A stretch of DNA of 64,000 bases from JACOZM01 sp035289385 (GCA_035289385.1 DATDXI010000066.1:1-64000), one strand, 5' to 3'; numbered from the stretch's first letter, positions 8,200 through 17,474 are shown. The notes: generated by a model from the letters alone, not told the origin. A program made the numbers and translations.

Positions 8200-9339
8200 A
8201 TGGTTGATAAAGAAATCATCGTCATCGGGGATATTGAGATAGGGGCAGGCAACCTTACGGATGATTTCATCAGTGACCAGGCCTTCTCTGATTTTATTCA
8301 TACATTGACAAAGAGGGATCATCCTGTGGATGTTATTTTGAACGGGGATACTTTTGATTTTCTGAAATGCCCTTATAAGGCTGGTGATTCGTATATCTAT
8401 CCTCGCCATATCACTGTAGATATCTCGTTAAATAAACTAGGATTGATGCATCATGCTCATAAAAAGTTCTTTGAGTCCTTAAAAAAATTTGTCAGAAAGC
8501 GGAATAATAATCTCTACTTTACCCTTGGTAATCATGATCAAGACTTATTGTTTCATGAAGTTCGAGAAGATATCCGAAAACTGCTTGGCGGATCGAAACG
8601 GATCCATTTTCCTGGATTAAAATATCAGCAGCATGGGGTCTATGTGGAGCATGGGCATCAATATGATTTTCTGAGCAAGATCAATTTTCAGAAGCTTTTC
8701 TTGAATTATAAAGGGAAACCTATCTTGAATTTTCCCTGGACGGCATTTAGCTTAGTCAGCACGTTCATGGACATCAAAGAACAACATCCATTCATGGAGC
8801 GTATCACGCCCAGGCCGTTGCTGTTATCATTTAACAGCATGGTCTTACGCAAGATCAGTTTTCGCTCTCTAGGCTATTTTTTAAAGACGGTCTTGTATTA
8901 TCCGTTCCGCTATTATTCTGATCCTACCTACAACTTGCCGACAAAACTGTTTGGCTTCTTTTATTATCGCGTGAAAAACAGACAATGGGATGAAGATGAT
9001 ATCATCAATGTCTTTAGGAGGAAGAAAAAAAAAGTGAAGCATCAAGTCTATGTTCTGGGCCATGTGCATAAGGTGCAGATGCTGGAGCAGAGGAAGAGAG
9101 TGATCATCCATCCAGGATCTTGGAGAGACGAATATGAATTGAATGCGGAGACGAGGATGCTCATGCCAAAAGATAAGTTTTATGTTCAAGTGTTGATTCA
9201 TGATGATAGTCATTTAGAGTATAATCTCAACAGCTGGCCGATCAAGAGGAGCATCTTTTTGTTTGATGATGTTCGAAAGCATGAATTAGCGTATATCTAT
9301 CTGGCTGCTCAGGAAGAAAAGTATGAGCCTCAATGGTGA
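8200..9339 (+). CDS. calcineurin-like metallophosphoesterase
   Basis: 379-residue phosphoesterase with the ordered metal-binding motifs of the superfamily: GDIEIGAGN near residue 9, LNGDTFDF near 46, TLGNHDQD near 107, VEHGHQYD near 150 and VLGHVHKVQ near 285. The first motif has Asp-x-Glu-x-Gly where Asp-x-His is commoner, an unusual substitution at a metal ligand. The layout resembles UDP-2,3-diacylglucosamine pyrophosphohydrolase-like proteins, but the substrate cannot be named, since archaea lack lipid A. Two hydrophobic stretches (PWTAFSLVSTF; FLKTVLYYPF) may help membrane association. ATG 8200 has a TATA-like CTTATATAGC about 30 bases upstream. Confidence 0.85.
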   Translation: MVDKEIIVIGDIEIGAGNLTDDFISDQAFSDFIHTLTKRDHPVDVILNGDTFDFLKCPYKAGDSYIYPRHITVDISLNKLGLMHHAHKKFFESLKKFVRKRNNNLYFTLGNHDQDLLFHEVREDIRKLLGGSKRIHFPGLKYQQHGVYVEHGHQYDFLSKINFQKLFLNYKGKPILNFPWTAFSLVSTFMDIKEQHPFMERITPRPLLLSFNSMVLRKISFRSLGYFLKTVLYYPFRYYSDPTYNLPTKLFGFFYYRVKNRQWDEDDIINVFRRKKKKVKHQVYVLGHVHKVQMLEQRKRVIIHPGSWRDEYELNAETRMLMPKDKFYVQVLIHDDSHLEYNLNSWPIKRSIFLFDDVRKHELAYIYLAAQEEKYEPQW

Positions 9340-9433
9340 GGTCTCTTTTATTTATATTCTGGATGTCGACCGTTGTACACTTATTTCTCATCAATAACAT
9401 TTAAATATCTGTGCTTTCTCAACAAGTCAAGGG

Positions 9434-10141
9434 GTGTTATCTATTTTAAAAAAAGCCATGAAGAGGAAAGAGGAATCAGCGAAGACTACTTTTAAAGATA
9501 CTCTTCTTCAAGACACTCCTCTTAAAAATACTTCTCTTCAAAATGTAACTCCAGATGATCATTCCGGCATCGCCCTTGCCATCGCTGCCGTGCGGGAAAG
9601 TGATAGGAACAATCTAGAGCAACGAATTCATCTCTTTACGCTAGTGAAGGATAGTGTCCAAAAACCATCGGAACAGAAAGCTGATACTTCTCTTCCTAAA
9701 CTCCCTAAACTAGCTGATGTTCTTGATGATGCAGATGATGCAGACTCTCTTCAAGATGATACCGATGATACTTTGGTGAATGTCCGCTATTCTTTCCATG
9801 ATGAAGAATTGGCAAAGAATTTCTATAAGTCTGCTTCCATCGATTATCTGAAGCTGTTTTACGGTGATACCGGAAAAGTTCCTCCACAATTTGCCCAGGA
9901 CAATGACTATTTTACGGAATCGGTAGCAAGAGATACTGATTCAGAGACGATCCAGACGCATGAGGCGGAGAAATCATTTATGTCCGTGCAATATGCCACG
10001 ATGCTTGGCGCTCATACCGCTGTTCATTTTAAAGACAGGAATAAATTAGACATGTGGATCAAATTCAATAAGGACCTTTTTGGCATGTTTGAACATAGTG
10101 TTGCTTTAACAAGAGAAATTGATTATGCCAGGAGGGGTTGA
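9434..10141 (+). CDS. hypothetical protein with degenerate N-terminal repeats
   Basis: Not recognised. The N-terminus has short degenerate repeats (TLLQDTPLKNTSLQ), then an acidic Asp-rich linker (ADVLDDADDADSLQDDTDD), then a likely folded C-terminal part of about 110 residues (VRYSFHDEELAKNFYKSASIDY...). GTG 9434 fits leaderless spacing from a TATA-like ACATTTAAATA (about 30 bases upstream); ATG 9458 is the alternative. No signal peptide. It ends 83 bases before the lipoprotein gene. Confidence 0.55.
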   Translation: MLSILKKAMKRKEESAKTTFKDTLLQDTPLKNTSLQNVTPDDHSGIALAIAAVRESDRNNLEQRIHLFTLVKDSVQKPSEQKADTSLPKLPKLADVLDDADDADSLQDDTDDTLVNVRYSFHDEELAKNFYKSASIDYLKLFYGDTGKVPPQFAQDNDYFTESVARDTDSETIQTHEAEKSFMSVQYATMLGAHTAVHFKDRNKLDMWIKFNKDLFGMFEHSVALTREIDYARRG

Positions 10142-10224
10142 AAGGTGGCACAAAAGTATTTCTAAGAGTTTTCTTGCTGAAATGTCACCCATAACTTTTT
10201 ATATCATTTAAGTATAACCTACTT

Positions 10225-12636
10225 ATGAAAAAAGAGGCTTTAATTCTAGCATCATCATTACTCCTCTTATCTCTTGCTGGCTGCTCCTTTCCACCATTTC
10301 AAGATAATAATGAAGGTGCTGGCTCTTCAGATCCATCTGTAGTAACTATTGGCTATATCGGCTGTTCTAACACGAGAGAGACAGTAGAAGGCTATGCTCA
10401 TCTTGGCGGCAAAAAGATGTGGGATTCTCAGCGAAGATATGGTTCCGGAACGATTTTAGATTGGTCGCAGAACGTAGAGGAAGGAAGCAAATATTGGGAT
10501 GTTTTTGATGAGCTTTTAGAGAAATATCCTAACACCAATACTATCTGGTTTGAGCTTTGCATCATGGATGAAGATCGGGCAACAAGTTATGAGCACGCTG
10601 CTTTAATCCTTAGTGAAATTAGGAAACGGATTCCAGCAGTTACTATTTATGTCTCTCCATTAGCAGACTATACTGAGGGCATATGTGAAATAACGGGGAC
10701 GTTTGGTTTAGAAAAAGGAAAAGAATTGGCTAAAGAGCTGGATGAAAAGAATGAAGATGTTCTTCCCGGACCAGTTTTAGGACCGATGACACCTAAAGAT
10801 ACGGCAAAAGATGGCTGTCATCTGAGCAGCCCTGATGGAAAAAGAAAACTGGGAAATCAGATGCGGCTGTTCTTTGATGCAGAAGAATATTCTGCCGATG
10901 AAGCATCTATAGGCTATATCGGCTGTTCCAATACGATGCAGACTATTGCCGCTTACTGGTCGGGTGATTATGGAGGAAAAGGCGCTAATTCTGGTGATGA
11001 TCTTCTGTGGACATTTTATGAGGATGAGATTCACGAATATGATAGTGGTGCCGTCGTGGATTGGTCAAGAGGAGCAGAAAATGGAAATACGTTTTGGGAA
11101 ACATTTGATCGATATTTAGAAAATAACCCTAATACTAAAGCGATTTTCTGGCAGTTATGCGTTCGTAAAGAGGAACCAACACCTTATGAAGAAGCTCTTC
11201 CTGTCCTGGAAGCAATCCGGGAGAGGATACCGGGAGCTGTCATTTATGTTTCTCCCTTGCCGCCGTATACGGATGGAGTATGTGAAATTACGGGTACGTT
11301 AGGCATTGAAAGGGCAGGCGCATTGGCAGAAGAGCTTATCGAGAGGAATGAAGATGTTCTTCCTGGGCCAATGTTGGGGCCGATGACTCCTGAAGATACT
11401 GATGAAGATGGCTGTCATTTAAGTGAAGCGGGCATGCAAACCATCGGGAAGCAGATGCGAGATTTTTTTGGTGGACTGGAGAATAAGGCAATTAGTGACA
11501 TAGAGAATGAAGTAGCAATTATAGTCGAAGAAGGCAGTGATGAGCAAAGCGATGAAGCTGTTCTTGAAGAACTGTCCCCTGAAGAGCAACTATGGAGTGA
11601 TCGTATTGAAAAAGCCATGGCTGCTACCTCTTGTCCTGACGCGGCTCAACCAACATTTCCAGATTCTTATTATCTAGGTCCTTTAGTAGACACTCATCTC
11701 CATATCCCTTCGATTCCTGACTGGTCAGCCGAAGAGGATGTAGAAATGCAAGGTCGAGTTCCGGAAGGCCGTTTTGGTGGTCCGCAAGCTCTTTTAGGAT
11801 GGAACGTCAGGATGAGCGACATTGCCTGTACCTTAACATCTGAAGGAACTCGCAACAATTTTGCCTTCTTTCCTGCCTATGAAGGAAAAATATTTCCTTA
11901 TCAGCTAGAAATGTGGAACAGAACGATGGCGCAATATCCAGAGTTATTCACACCATTCATCATGTCTTCCGGGGATGACAGCAATCCTCAGGGCTTTCCT
12001 ACCGTTGATGCAGCAACATTGAGGGAAATGCTCTCTCTTTATCCAGGCTTATTTGAAGGGTATGGTGAGATAGGTCTTTATGCGCGAGAAAATGGCGGAT
12101 CTCCAGAACTTCCTCCGGATTCTCTTATGCTGCAAGAGATCTATCCTCTCGTTCGGGAGAACAATCTTGTGGTCTATTTTCATCTAGGAGATGGGCATAA
12201 GGATACCTTTGAAAAAGTGCTGGAGCAGTATCCAGACATCACGTTTATCTGGCATGGCGATCAGCTTTCTGTCGAAGAAGTTAAAGATGTTTTGCGGAAG
12301 CATCCTAATGCTAATTATGGAGTTGACGAATTTTTTGGCGGGGAACGAGAAATTTTTGAGCTGTATGTCGGGAAGAGCAAAGAAGAATATTTAGCATCTG
12401 CGAATAAGAATTTTGATAAGATCATCAATCAGGCCATAAATCATTGGGAATCCCTGATTGAGCAGTATCCTGATCAAGTCACCTGGGGCACGGACCGAGG
12501 AGATGCAGTATGGAATTATGATTCAGATGTTGGGCAGATGCAAGTGAAGATCGCCCGAGCATTCATCGGAAAACTGGATAAGGATGTTCAGGAAAAATTT
12601 GCGTATAAAAATGCGGAGCGCCTTGTTTCAGGCTAA
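10225..12636 (+). CDS. lipoprotein: two SGNH-like repeats plus amidohydrolase-like domain
   Basis: An 803-residue exported protein. Residues 1-20 are a lipoprotein signal ending LAGC. Two tandem copies of about 190 residues follow; each begins IGYIGCSNT (near 38 and 228), has LDWS/VDWSRG, FxLC-like centres and TIYVSPL/VIYVSPL, and ends in DGCHLS, matching the block I Ser and the Asp-x-x-His of SGNH hydrolases. After an acidic linker (430-470), a domain begins with VDTHLHIP near 487 and continues with YFHLGDGHK, FIWHGD and WGTDRGD, the metal-ligand pattern of amidohydrolase_2-type TIM barrels. Substrate unknown; a surface role on glycans or esters is an inference. TATA-like TTTTTATATC is 25 bases before the ATG. 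The next gene starts 14 bases after the stop. Confidence 0.7.
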   Translation: MKKEALILASSLLLLSLAGCSFPPFQDNNEGAGSSDPSVVTIGYIGCSNTRETVEGYAHLGGKKMWDSQRRYGSGTILDWSQNVEEGSKYWDVFDELLEKYPNTNTIWFELCIMDEDRATSYEHAALILSEIRKRIPAVTIYVSPLADYTEGICEITGTFGLEKGKELAKELDEKNEDVLPGPVLGPMTPKDTAKDGCHLSSPDGKRKLGNQMRLFFDAEEYSADEASIGYIGCSNTMQTIAAYWSGDYGGKGANSGDDLLWTFYEDEIHEYDSGAVVDWSRGAENGNTFWETFDRYLENNPNTKAIFWQLCVRKEEPTPYEEALPVLEAIRERIPGAVIYVSPLPPYTDGVCEITGTLGIERAGALAEELIERNEDVLPGPMLGPMTPEDTDEDGCHLSEAGMQTIGKQMRDFFGGLENKAISDIENEVAIIVEEGSDEQSDEAVLEELSPEEQLWSDRIEKAMAATSCPDAAQPTFPDSYYLGPLVDTHLHIPSIPDWSAEEDVEMQGRVPEGRFGGPQALLGWNVRMSDIACTLTSEGTRNNFAFFPAYEGKIFPYQLEMWNRTMAQYPELFTPFIMSSGDDSNPQGFPTVDAATLREMLSLYPGLFEGYGEIGLYARENGGSPELPPDSLMLQEIYPLVRENNLVVYFHLGDGHKDTFEKVLEQYPDITFIWHGDQLSVEEVKDVLRKHPNANYGVDEFFGGEREIFELYVGKSKEEYLASANKNFDKIINQAINHWESLIEQYPDQVTWGTDRGDAVWNYDSDVGQMQVKIARAFIGKLDKDVQEKFAYKNAERLVSG

Positions 12637-12650
12637 GGTAGTTGTTGAGA

Positions 12651-13646
12651 ATGAAAAATATCACTAAAAAAAAACAAGAACGTCCTCGTGCTTCTATTAA
12701 AGATCATCTCCTTCGAAGTGTTCCTATGGTTCAGCAGCAGGCTACGGTGAAGAGTGTTTTAAGCATGCTGGAGAAATTTGGCAAGAAGCATGACAGCGTT
12801 GATTGTATCTATGTTATAGACCCTTCCGGCTCATTCCTTGGTTTTTTTCATGTCAAAGAGTTGTTTCATCGCCCAAAAGATGCTCTTGTGTCATCATTTC
12901 TGACAAAAGGAACAGTTACTGCTCACTTGGAGATGGAGCTGGAGAAAGCTGCCCATCTGGCACTTCAGCATAACTTGATCCAAGTTCCTGTGGTGAAAGA
13001 CAAGAAGTTGATAGGAGTTGTTTCTTCGCGGGAGATTTTGTCGACGATCAACAGGTCACTTCGAAAAGATATCTTCCATTTTGCCGGTATCCACCATTCC
13101 CACCTTGATTTTCAGGACAGCATGGAGATCCCTTTTTTTAAATCAGTACGGCATCGCCTGTCCTGGCTGATCGTCGGTTTTATCGGGGCGATGCTCATGG
13201 CAGTATACATAGGCTTGTTTGAAGAGACGCTCACTCATTATCTGATCATCGCTTCTTTTGTCCCGGCTATCGTTTATATCAGTGATGCCCTGGGCACGCA
13301 ATTCCAGACGATCTTTGTGAGGGACTTAGCGATTATGGGAAAAGAGCTGAATGTCCGGCTTTATTTCATTCGACATCTAGGGATAGGTTTGTTCATCGCT
13401 ATGATCATTGGGCTGATCATGTTTTCTTCCATCTGGCTGATATGGAGACAGCCAAGAATCGCATTTATTATCTCCTTAGCTGCTTTTATCACGCTGCTGA
13501 TTACCAGCTTTACTTCATTGTTCGTTACCTTATTGATCCGGCGCTTCAAGTTTGATCCTGCTTTAGGCAGCGGTCCTATCGCTACGATCATCTCTGATAT
13601 GACCTCCGTCATCATTTACTTTGTCATCGTGGTTTTGTTTATTTGA
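12651..13646 (+). CDS. MgtE-like divalent cation transporter with CBS pair
   Basis: The N-terminal half is a CBS-domain pair (YVIDPSGSFLGFFHVKEL; QVPVVKDKKLIGVVSSREIL), and the C-terminal half has about five hydrophobic helices. The segments PAIVYISDALGTQFQTIFVR and FDPALGSGPIATIISDM match the pore region of the MgtE/SLC41 family, which moves Mg2+ under control of the CBS domains. The soluble N domain of bacterial MgtE is missing. I prefer ATG 12651 (MKNITKKK); a TTG at 12642 is the alternative. It follows the large lipoprotein gene by 14 bases and could be co-transcribed. Confidence 0.8.
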   Translation: MKNITKKKQERPRASIKDHLLRSVPMVQQQATVKSVLSMLEKFGKKHDSVDCIYVIDPSGSFLGFFHVKELFHRPKDALVSSFLTKGTVTAHLEMELEKAAHLALQHNLIQVPVVKDKKLIGVVSSREILSTINRSLRKDIFHFAGIHHSHLDFQDSMEIPFFKSVRHRLSWLIVGFIGAMLMAVYIGLFEETLTHYLIIASFVPAIVYISDALGTQFQTIFVRDLAIMGKELNVRLYFIRHLGIGLFIAMIIGLIMFSSIWLIWRQPRIAFIISLAAFITLLITSFTSLFVTLLIRRFKFDPALGSGPIATIISDMTSVIIYFVIVVLFI

Positions 13647-13730
13647 AAGAATGGGTTATATCTTGTCGTTTCGCTGTTTCTAAGGAGGAATGTTTTTAAG
13701 TTTGTGACTATTTACTTTCTTTGAAGAGGT

Positions 13731-14282
13731 ATGGAAGAGCAACGGCCAATGATAAAACCAGAAGAGATTAAAATAGAGATCATTAGTCCTAATTATAACA
13801 TAGACACATTTCAGTCTTACGAAAAAGAACTGGTTGATTTCTTGAGAGAAGATGCGCTGGAAAACCAAAAACAAAGATTATCCATCACCTTTTTGTGGTT
13901 TTATAAAGATCAGTTAGTATCGTATATTTCTCTGCTGAATGATAAAGTAAACCTGGAAGGCGATTTGAAAGAATTCTTCAAAGAGAAGGGAATCCATTAC
14001 AAATCTTTGCCTGCTTTGAAAATCGGCCGTCTTTGTGTTGATAACCGCTTTCTACAGAGAGGTTTAGGCAGATTAATGATACTTTTGGCAATCCAGATGG
14101 CAAATGAAATAAACCGGACAAAAGCGGGCTGTAGATTTATCACACTAGACGCCAAAAGAAATCCAGATCCTAAATTAGATTCTATCCATTTTTATAAGAA
14201 ACAGGGATTCAAAGCGTTAAAAGAAAGGATAAAGGGAACAACACCAATGTATGTCGATTTGAAACTCATCGAGGAAAGTTAA
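13731..14282 (+). CDS. GNAT-family N-acetyltransferase
   Basis: 183 residues with the acetyl-CoA-binding core IGRLCVDNRFLQRGLGRLMI (Arg-x-x-Gly-x-Gly, here QRGLGR), then LDAKRNPD and SIHFYKKQGFKAL, the closing strands and helix of GNAT enzymes. The substrate is unknown. Its 3' end overlaps the end of a convergent 50-residue gene by 17 bases. Length and layout resemble toxin-like acetyltransferases, but no ribbon-helix-helix partner is visible, so I do not call it a toxin. Confidence 0.8.
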   Translation: MEEQRPMIKPEEIKIEIISPNYNIDTFQSYEKELVDFLREDALENQKQRLSITFLWFYKDQLVSYISLLNDKVNLEGDLKEFFKEKGIHYKSLPALKIGRLCVDNRFLQRGLGRLMILLAIQMANEINRTKAGCRFITLDAKRNPDPKLDSIHFYKKQGFKALKERIKGTTPMYVDLKLIEES

Positions 14283-14418
14283 ATTTAACGTTCATGGCGT
14301 CATGCAGTAGCTTAATGCGTGCTTTGGACGGATTTCGCTGCTCTTCCAATACTTCTTGGATAAATCTTCGTGCATCTTCTCCTCTCAACGTAGGAGTTGC
14401 TCGGATTGGTTTTGCCAT
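14266..14418 (-). CDS. small archaeal protein, 50 aa, possible antitoxin-like
   Basis: A complete short frame from ATG 14418 to TGA 14266-14268: it begins MAKPIRATPTLRGEDARRF and continues IQEVLEEQRNPSKARIKLL. Short archaeal proteins that open with Pro-x-x-x-Thr-Pro-x-Leu-x-Gly-x-Asp-Ala and then a helix are familiar from many genomes and often lie near toxin-like genes; I know of no proven function. It is convergent with, and overlaps, the GNAT gene. Confidence 0.6.
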   Translation of the reverse strand: MAKPIRATPTLRGEDARRFIQEVLEEQRNPSKARIKLLHDAMNVKFNFPR

Positions 14419-14489
14419 AGGGTTAGAAAAGGAGCCGTCTATTTAAAATTAACTGGCTGTTTTTGATTTATTTGCATGGTGGTATGGTT

Positions 14490-14768
14490 TCACATATTTT
14501 TATGATATCTTCTAAATAAATAATGGATTATTCCTCCACCTATCGCATATACTATTCCTTGAAGAAGAAAGGACAAGACCACACTTATTGATGGAAACAA
14601 AATAGACAAATAGGTGTAAATGGGAAAAAAAATGTAGAACAAAGTACCAAAAAGAGGAATCCCTGTAAAAGCAAGAATAAACAGAAGCAGCCCGCCAAGA
14701 GATCCAACTAAAAAACCAATGAGCATCCCTTTAAGGTACTTCTGCCAGATATCTAAACTCCTCTTCAT
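14490..14768 (-). CDS. small membrane protein, 92 aa
   Basis: After a short charged start (MKRSLDIWQKYLKG) it has two or three strongly hydrophobic segments (MLIGFLVGSLGGLLLFILAF; GTLFYIFFPIYTYLSILF; VVLSFLLQGIVYAIGGGIIH) and a basic C-terminus (LFRRYHKN), typical of a small integral membrane protein of unknown role. A TATA-like ACATTTATTAATG lies about 29 bases upstream of the start. It is divergent from the pyrophosphatase gene. Confidence 0.65.
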   Translation of the reverse strand: MKRSLDIWQKYLKGMLIGFLVGSLGGLLLFILAFTGIPLFGTLFYIFFPIYTYLSILFPSISVVLSFLLQGIVYAIGGGIIHYLFRRYHKNM

Positions 14769-14900
14769 AAAGTTTAGTATCTTCTTTTCATTAATAAATG
14801 TTTGTTCGATGTAGCGCCACTAACTTCCCATCGCAAATTATTTAAACCACCCTCTTCTTTGAAGGGAAAATAAGTAGTAAAGAATATTGAAAAGAAGTAT

Positions 14901-14909
14901 TGAGGAGGG
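14901..14909 (+). promoter_or_regulatory. strong Shine-Dalgarno of hppA
   Basis: TGAGGAGGG lies six bases before ATG 14916 and is complementary to the 3' end of 16S rRNA. Together with a TATA-like AATTATTTAAACC near 14835-14847, about 75 bases upstream, it shows a leadered mRNA, in contrast to the leaderless majority. Confidence 0.7.
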
Positions 14910-14915
14910 ATATTT

Positions 14916-16922
14916 ATGATCGAAATCATTGCCATGGTTGTTAGTTTATTAGCGTTAGCATACGCAGGTTATCTTTCTTGGACCATTTTAAAGGTAGAAA
15001 CAGGTACTGAAAAGATGCAGGAAATCGCTGCAGCGATCAAGGAAGGGGCGATGGCGTTCATGGCCAGGCAATACAAAACGATCGCTATTTTTGCCGTGAT
15101 CATTGCTGTCATCTTAGCCGTATTATTCCCTTGGCAGGTGGCTGCTGGATTTATCATCGGAGCGCTGCTCTCTGCGGCATCAGGATTTATCGGAATGAGC
15201 ATCTCTGTTCGCGCAAATGTAAGAACGGCTCACATTGCCCGGAAAGGATTGGCTGAAGCATTATCATTAGCATTCAAAGGCGGTTCTGTAACAGGAATGG
15301 CCGTTGTCGGTTTGGCTTTGCTTGCCGTAAGTGTTTCTTATGCTCTATTTGATAAGAATCCTGCATTATTAGTTGGCCTAGGCTTTGGTGCTTCGTTAAT
15401 ATCTCTCTTTGCCAGAGTCGGTGGTGGCATTTACACCAAAGCTGCTGACGTAGGCGCAGATCTTGTTGGTAAAGTAGAAGCTGGAATTCCTGAAGATGAT
15501 CCTCGAAATCCGGCAACAATTGCAGATAATGTAGGAGATAACGTAGGAGATTGCGCGGGAATGGGTGCAGATTTATATGAAACGTATGTTGTTACCTTAT
15601 TAGCGGCGATGCTTCTTGCTTTATTGCCTTCTGTTTCTTCAGCTTACAACCAAGCGGTCGAATTTCCGTTGATGTTAGGTGCAGTGGCTATCATCAGTTC
15701 CATCATCGGCACGTTTTTTGTACGGCTAGGAAAGTCACAGAATATTATGGCAGCATTGTATAAAGGCCTGATTGCTGCAGGAATCATTTCTGCTGCTGGT
15801 TTTCTGGCGGTAACTCTTTACACCAACAATCCTCTGAACCTTTTTTATGCTACGCTTGTCGGATTATTTGTGACGTTAGGAATAAATGTCGTTACGGAAT
15901 ATTATACTAGCACAAAATATAAACCTGTCCAAAAGATTGCGGAAAGTTCGGTAACTGGAGCGGGGACAAACTTGATTTCCGGCTTAGCTTTCGGTTTACA
16001 GTCTACCATCATTCCTGTCCTTCTCATCTGTGCAGGTATTCTGGTATCTTACTGGTTAGCGGGGATTTATGGAGTAGCTATTGCTGCCGTAGCCATGCTT
16101 TCTCTGACAGGCATGATCATCGCTTTAGATAGTTATGGGCCTATTACCGATAATGCTGGGGGAATCGCAGAGATGTCTGATCTTCCTCATGATGTGCGAA
16201 AGACAACTGATGCGTTGGATGCGGTAGGAAATACGACGAAAGCAGTCACAAAAGGATATGCTATCGGCTCTGCTGCCTTAGCTGCCTTAGCTTTATTTGC
16301 TGCCTTTATCCATGAAATTAATCTTGATGGGATGGCTGAACAGTTTACCTTTTTGATTACTGATCCAGTAGTATTAATAGGATTGTTCATCGGCAGTTTG
16401 CTGCCGTTTGCCTTCTCTTCCCTCTGCATGACGGCAGTAGGAAGCGCTGCTCATGAGATAGTGGTAGAAGTACGGCGCCAGTTTAAGGAAATTAAGGGTT
16501 TGATGCAAGGCAAGGCAAAACCAGAATATGGGAAGTGTGTAGATATCGTCACTAAAGCAGCATTGCATCACATGATCTTGCCGGCTGTTATTGCCGTAGT
16601 TGCTCCTTTAGCTGTGGGTATGCTGCTGGGGATCAAAGCTCTAGGTGGCTTGCTCATTGGAGTTATTCTGTCAGGATTGTTATTGGCGCTGTTCATGTCC
16701 AATACGGGTGCTGCCTGGGATAATGCCAAGAAGTATATCGAGCAAGGCAATTTTGGCGGAAAAGGATCAGATGCGCATAAGGCAGCTGTTGTTGGGGATA
16801 CGGTAGGGGATCCGTTCAAAGATACGGCCGGGCCAGCTCTGAATGCGCTGATCAAAGTTATCAATACCTTAGCTATCGTCTTTGCACCATTGTTTGTGGC
16901 GTATGGGCTGAGGTTGTTTTGA
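14916..16922 (+). CDS. hppA: membrane-bound pyrophosphatase, K+-independent H+-pumping type
   Basis: Couples hydrolysis of pyrophosphate to ion transport. The 668 residues hold about 16 hydrophobic helices. Catalytic motifs are intact: GGGIYTKAADVGADLVGKVE, then NVGDNVGDCAGMGADLYE, NTGAAWDNAKKYIE and DTVGDPFKDTAGPALN. The diagnostic stretch reads GNTTKAVTKGY, with Lys at the site that is Ala in potassium-dependent enzymes; by established rules this marks a K+-independent, proton-translocating pump. It would recover energy from pyrophosphate made by biosynthesis. It has its own promoter and a strong ribosome-binding site. Confidence 0.96.
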   Translation: MIEIIAMVVSLLALAYAGYLSWTILKVETGTEKMQEIAAAIKEGAMAFMARQYKTIAIFAVIIAVILAVLFPWQVAAGFIIGALLSAASGFIGMSISVRANVRTAHIARKGLAEALSLAFKGGSVTGMAVVGLALLAVSVSYALFDKNPALLVGLGFGASLISLFARVGGGIYTKAADVGADLVGKVEAGIPEDDPRNPATIADNVGDNVGDCAGMGADLYETYVVTLLAAMLLALLPSVSSAYNQAVEFPLMLGAVAIISSIIGTFFVRLGKSQNIMAALYKGLIAAGIISAAGFLAVTLYTNNPLNLFYATLVGLFVTLGINVVTEYYTSTKYKPVQKIAESSVTGAGTNLISGLAFGLQSTIIPVLLICAGILVSYWLAGIYGVAIAAVAMLSLTGMIIALDSYGPITDNAGGIAEMSDLPHDVRKTTDALDAVGNTTKAVTKGYAIGSAALAALALFAAFIHEINLDGMAEQFTFLITDPVVLIGLFIGSLLPFAFSSLCMTAVGSAAHEIVVEVRRQFKEIKGLMQGKAKPEYGKCVDIVTKAALHHMILPAVIAVVAPLAVGMLLGIKALGGLLIGVILSGLLLALFMSNTGAAWDNAKKYIEQGNFGGKGSDAHKAAVVGDTVGDPFKDTAGPALNALIKVINTLAIVFAPLFVAYGLRLF

Positions 16923-16996
16923 GTTATTTTTGAGAACGTTTTTTCTTCTCTTTTTTCGGTTAAACTTTTTTTGATGAAGAATAAGAAGCACTATTC

Positions 16997-17474
16997 CTAT
17001 TTTTTGTAGCCGAAGATTTGATCATATTCTTTATGGTCGACGATGTTTAAGACAAAATCAATAATCTCAACTTCATTTGATTGGATCGTATAGATTAAGC
17101 GCCAATAATCGGAGAGATTTATACGCCAAAGATTAGTGATGCCATACTTTTTAAGATGATAAAAATGCGTGAAACCGCTTTATTAACCACGTATTTTTAG
17201 CATGCAAAAATTTCGCCCTAAAGGGTGGGGTTTTACACCCAGCGAAATTTTTTGCATAGTAATCAGGAATCAAACTCTTCTGGACCTGCTCTCCTGCGAA
17301 AGGATTTTGTTGAAGCCAGCCTTTCACTCGTTCAACAGAGCGAAAAATAGATTGGTGAACAGAAGATGTCACTTCTCTTTGCAGCTCATCACCAACAATT
17401 CTATTTAACTCATCATATTCCTCTGCAGCTTCTTCAGACAGAATGACTTTTATCTCTTTTCCTTTAAACTTCAT
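16997..17474 (-). pseudogene. RelE-like toxin split by a palindromic insertion
   Basis: From ATG 17474 the frame reads MKFKGKEIKVILSEEAAEEY...NPFAGEQVQKSLIPDYY, a RelE-like archaeal toxin N-terminus. At 17255 the sequence enters a 100-base palindromic insert. Beyond it, from 17155, a different frame resumes LKKYGITNLWRINLSDYWRL and continues to DHKEYDQIFGYKK with TAG at 16997-16999. Joining the halves gives a continuous toxin of about 126 residues (PDYY+LKKYGITN). Because 100 is not a multiple of three, the intact gene now ends early at TAA 17151 with about 33 foreign residues. The partner gene upstream overlaps its start by four bases and is intact. Confidence 0.8.
17156..17255. mobile_element. 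100-bp palindromic insertion (MITE-like) in toxin gene
   Basis: The inserted block contains ATGCAAAAATTTCGC (17202-17216) and its complement GCGAAATTTTTTGCAT (17242-17257, one extra base), forming a 15-bp stem. The enclosed part makes two small hairpins: CCC-TTTA-GGG and GGGT-TTTAC-ACCC. The remaining 17156-17200 is AT-rich filler with no clear terminal repeat match. Exact ends are inferred from restoring the toxin reading frame. No coding capacity. It shares no sequence with the 184-221 bp elements elsewhere in the window. Confidence 0.65.

Noticed and set aside
13731..14418. GNAT toxin-antitoxin pair
   Set aside because: The small neighbour is convergent rather than in an operon and is not a ribbon-helix-helix protein, so a TA pair is not supported.
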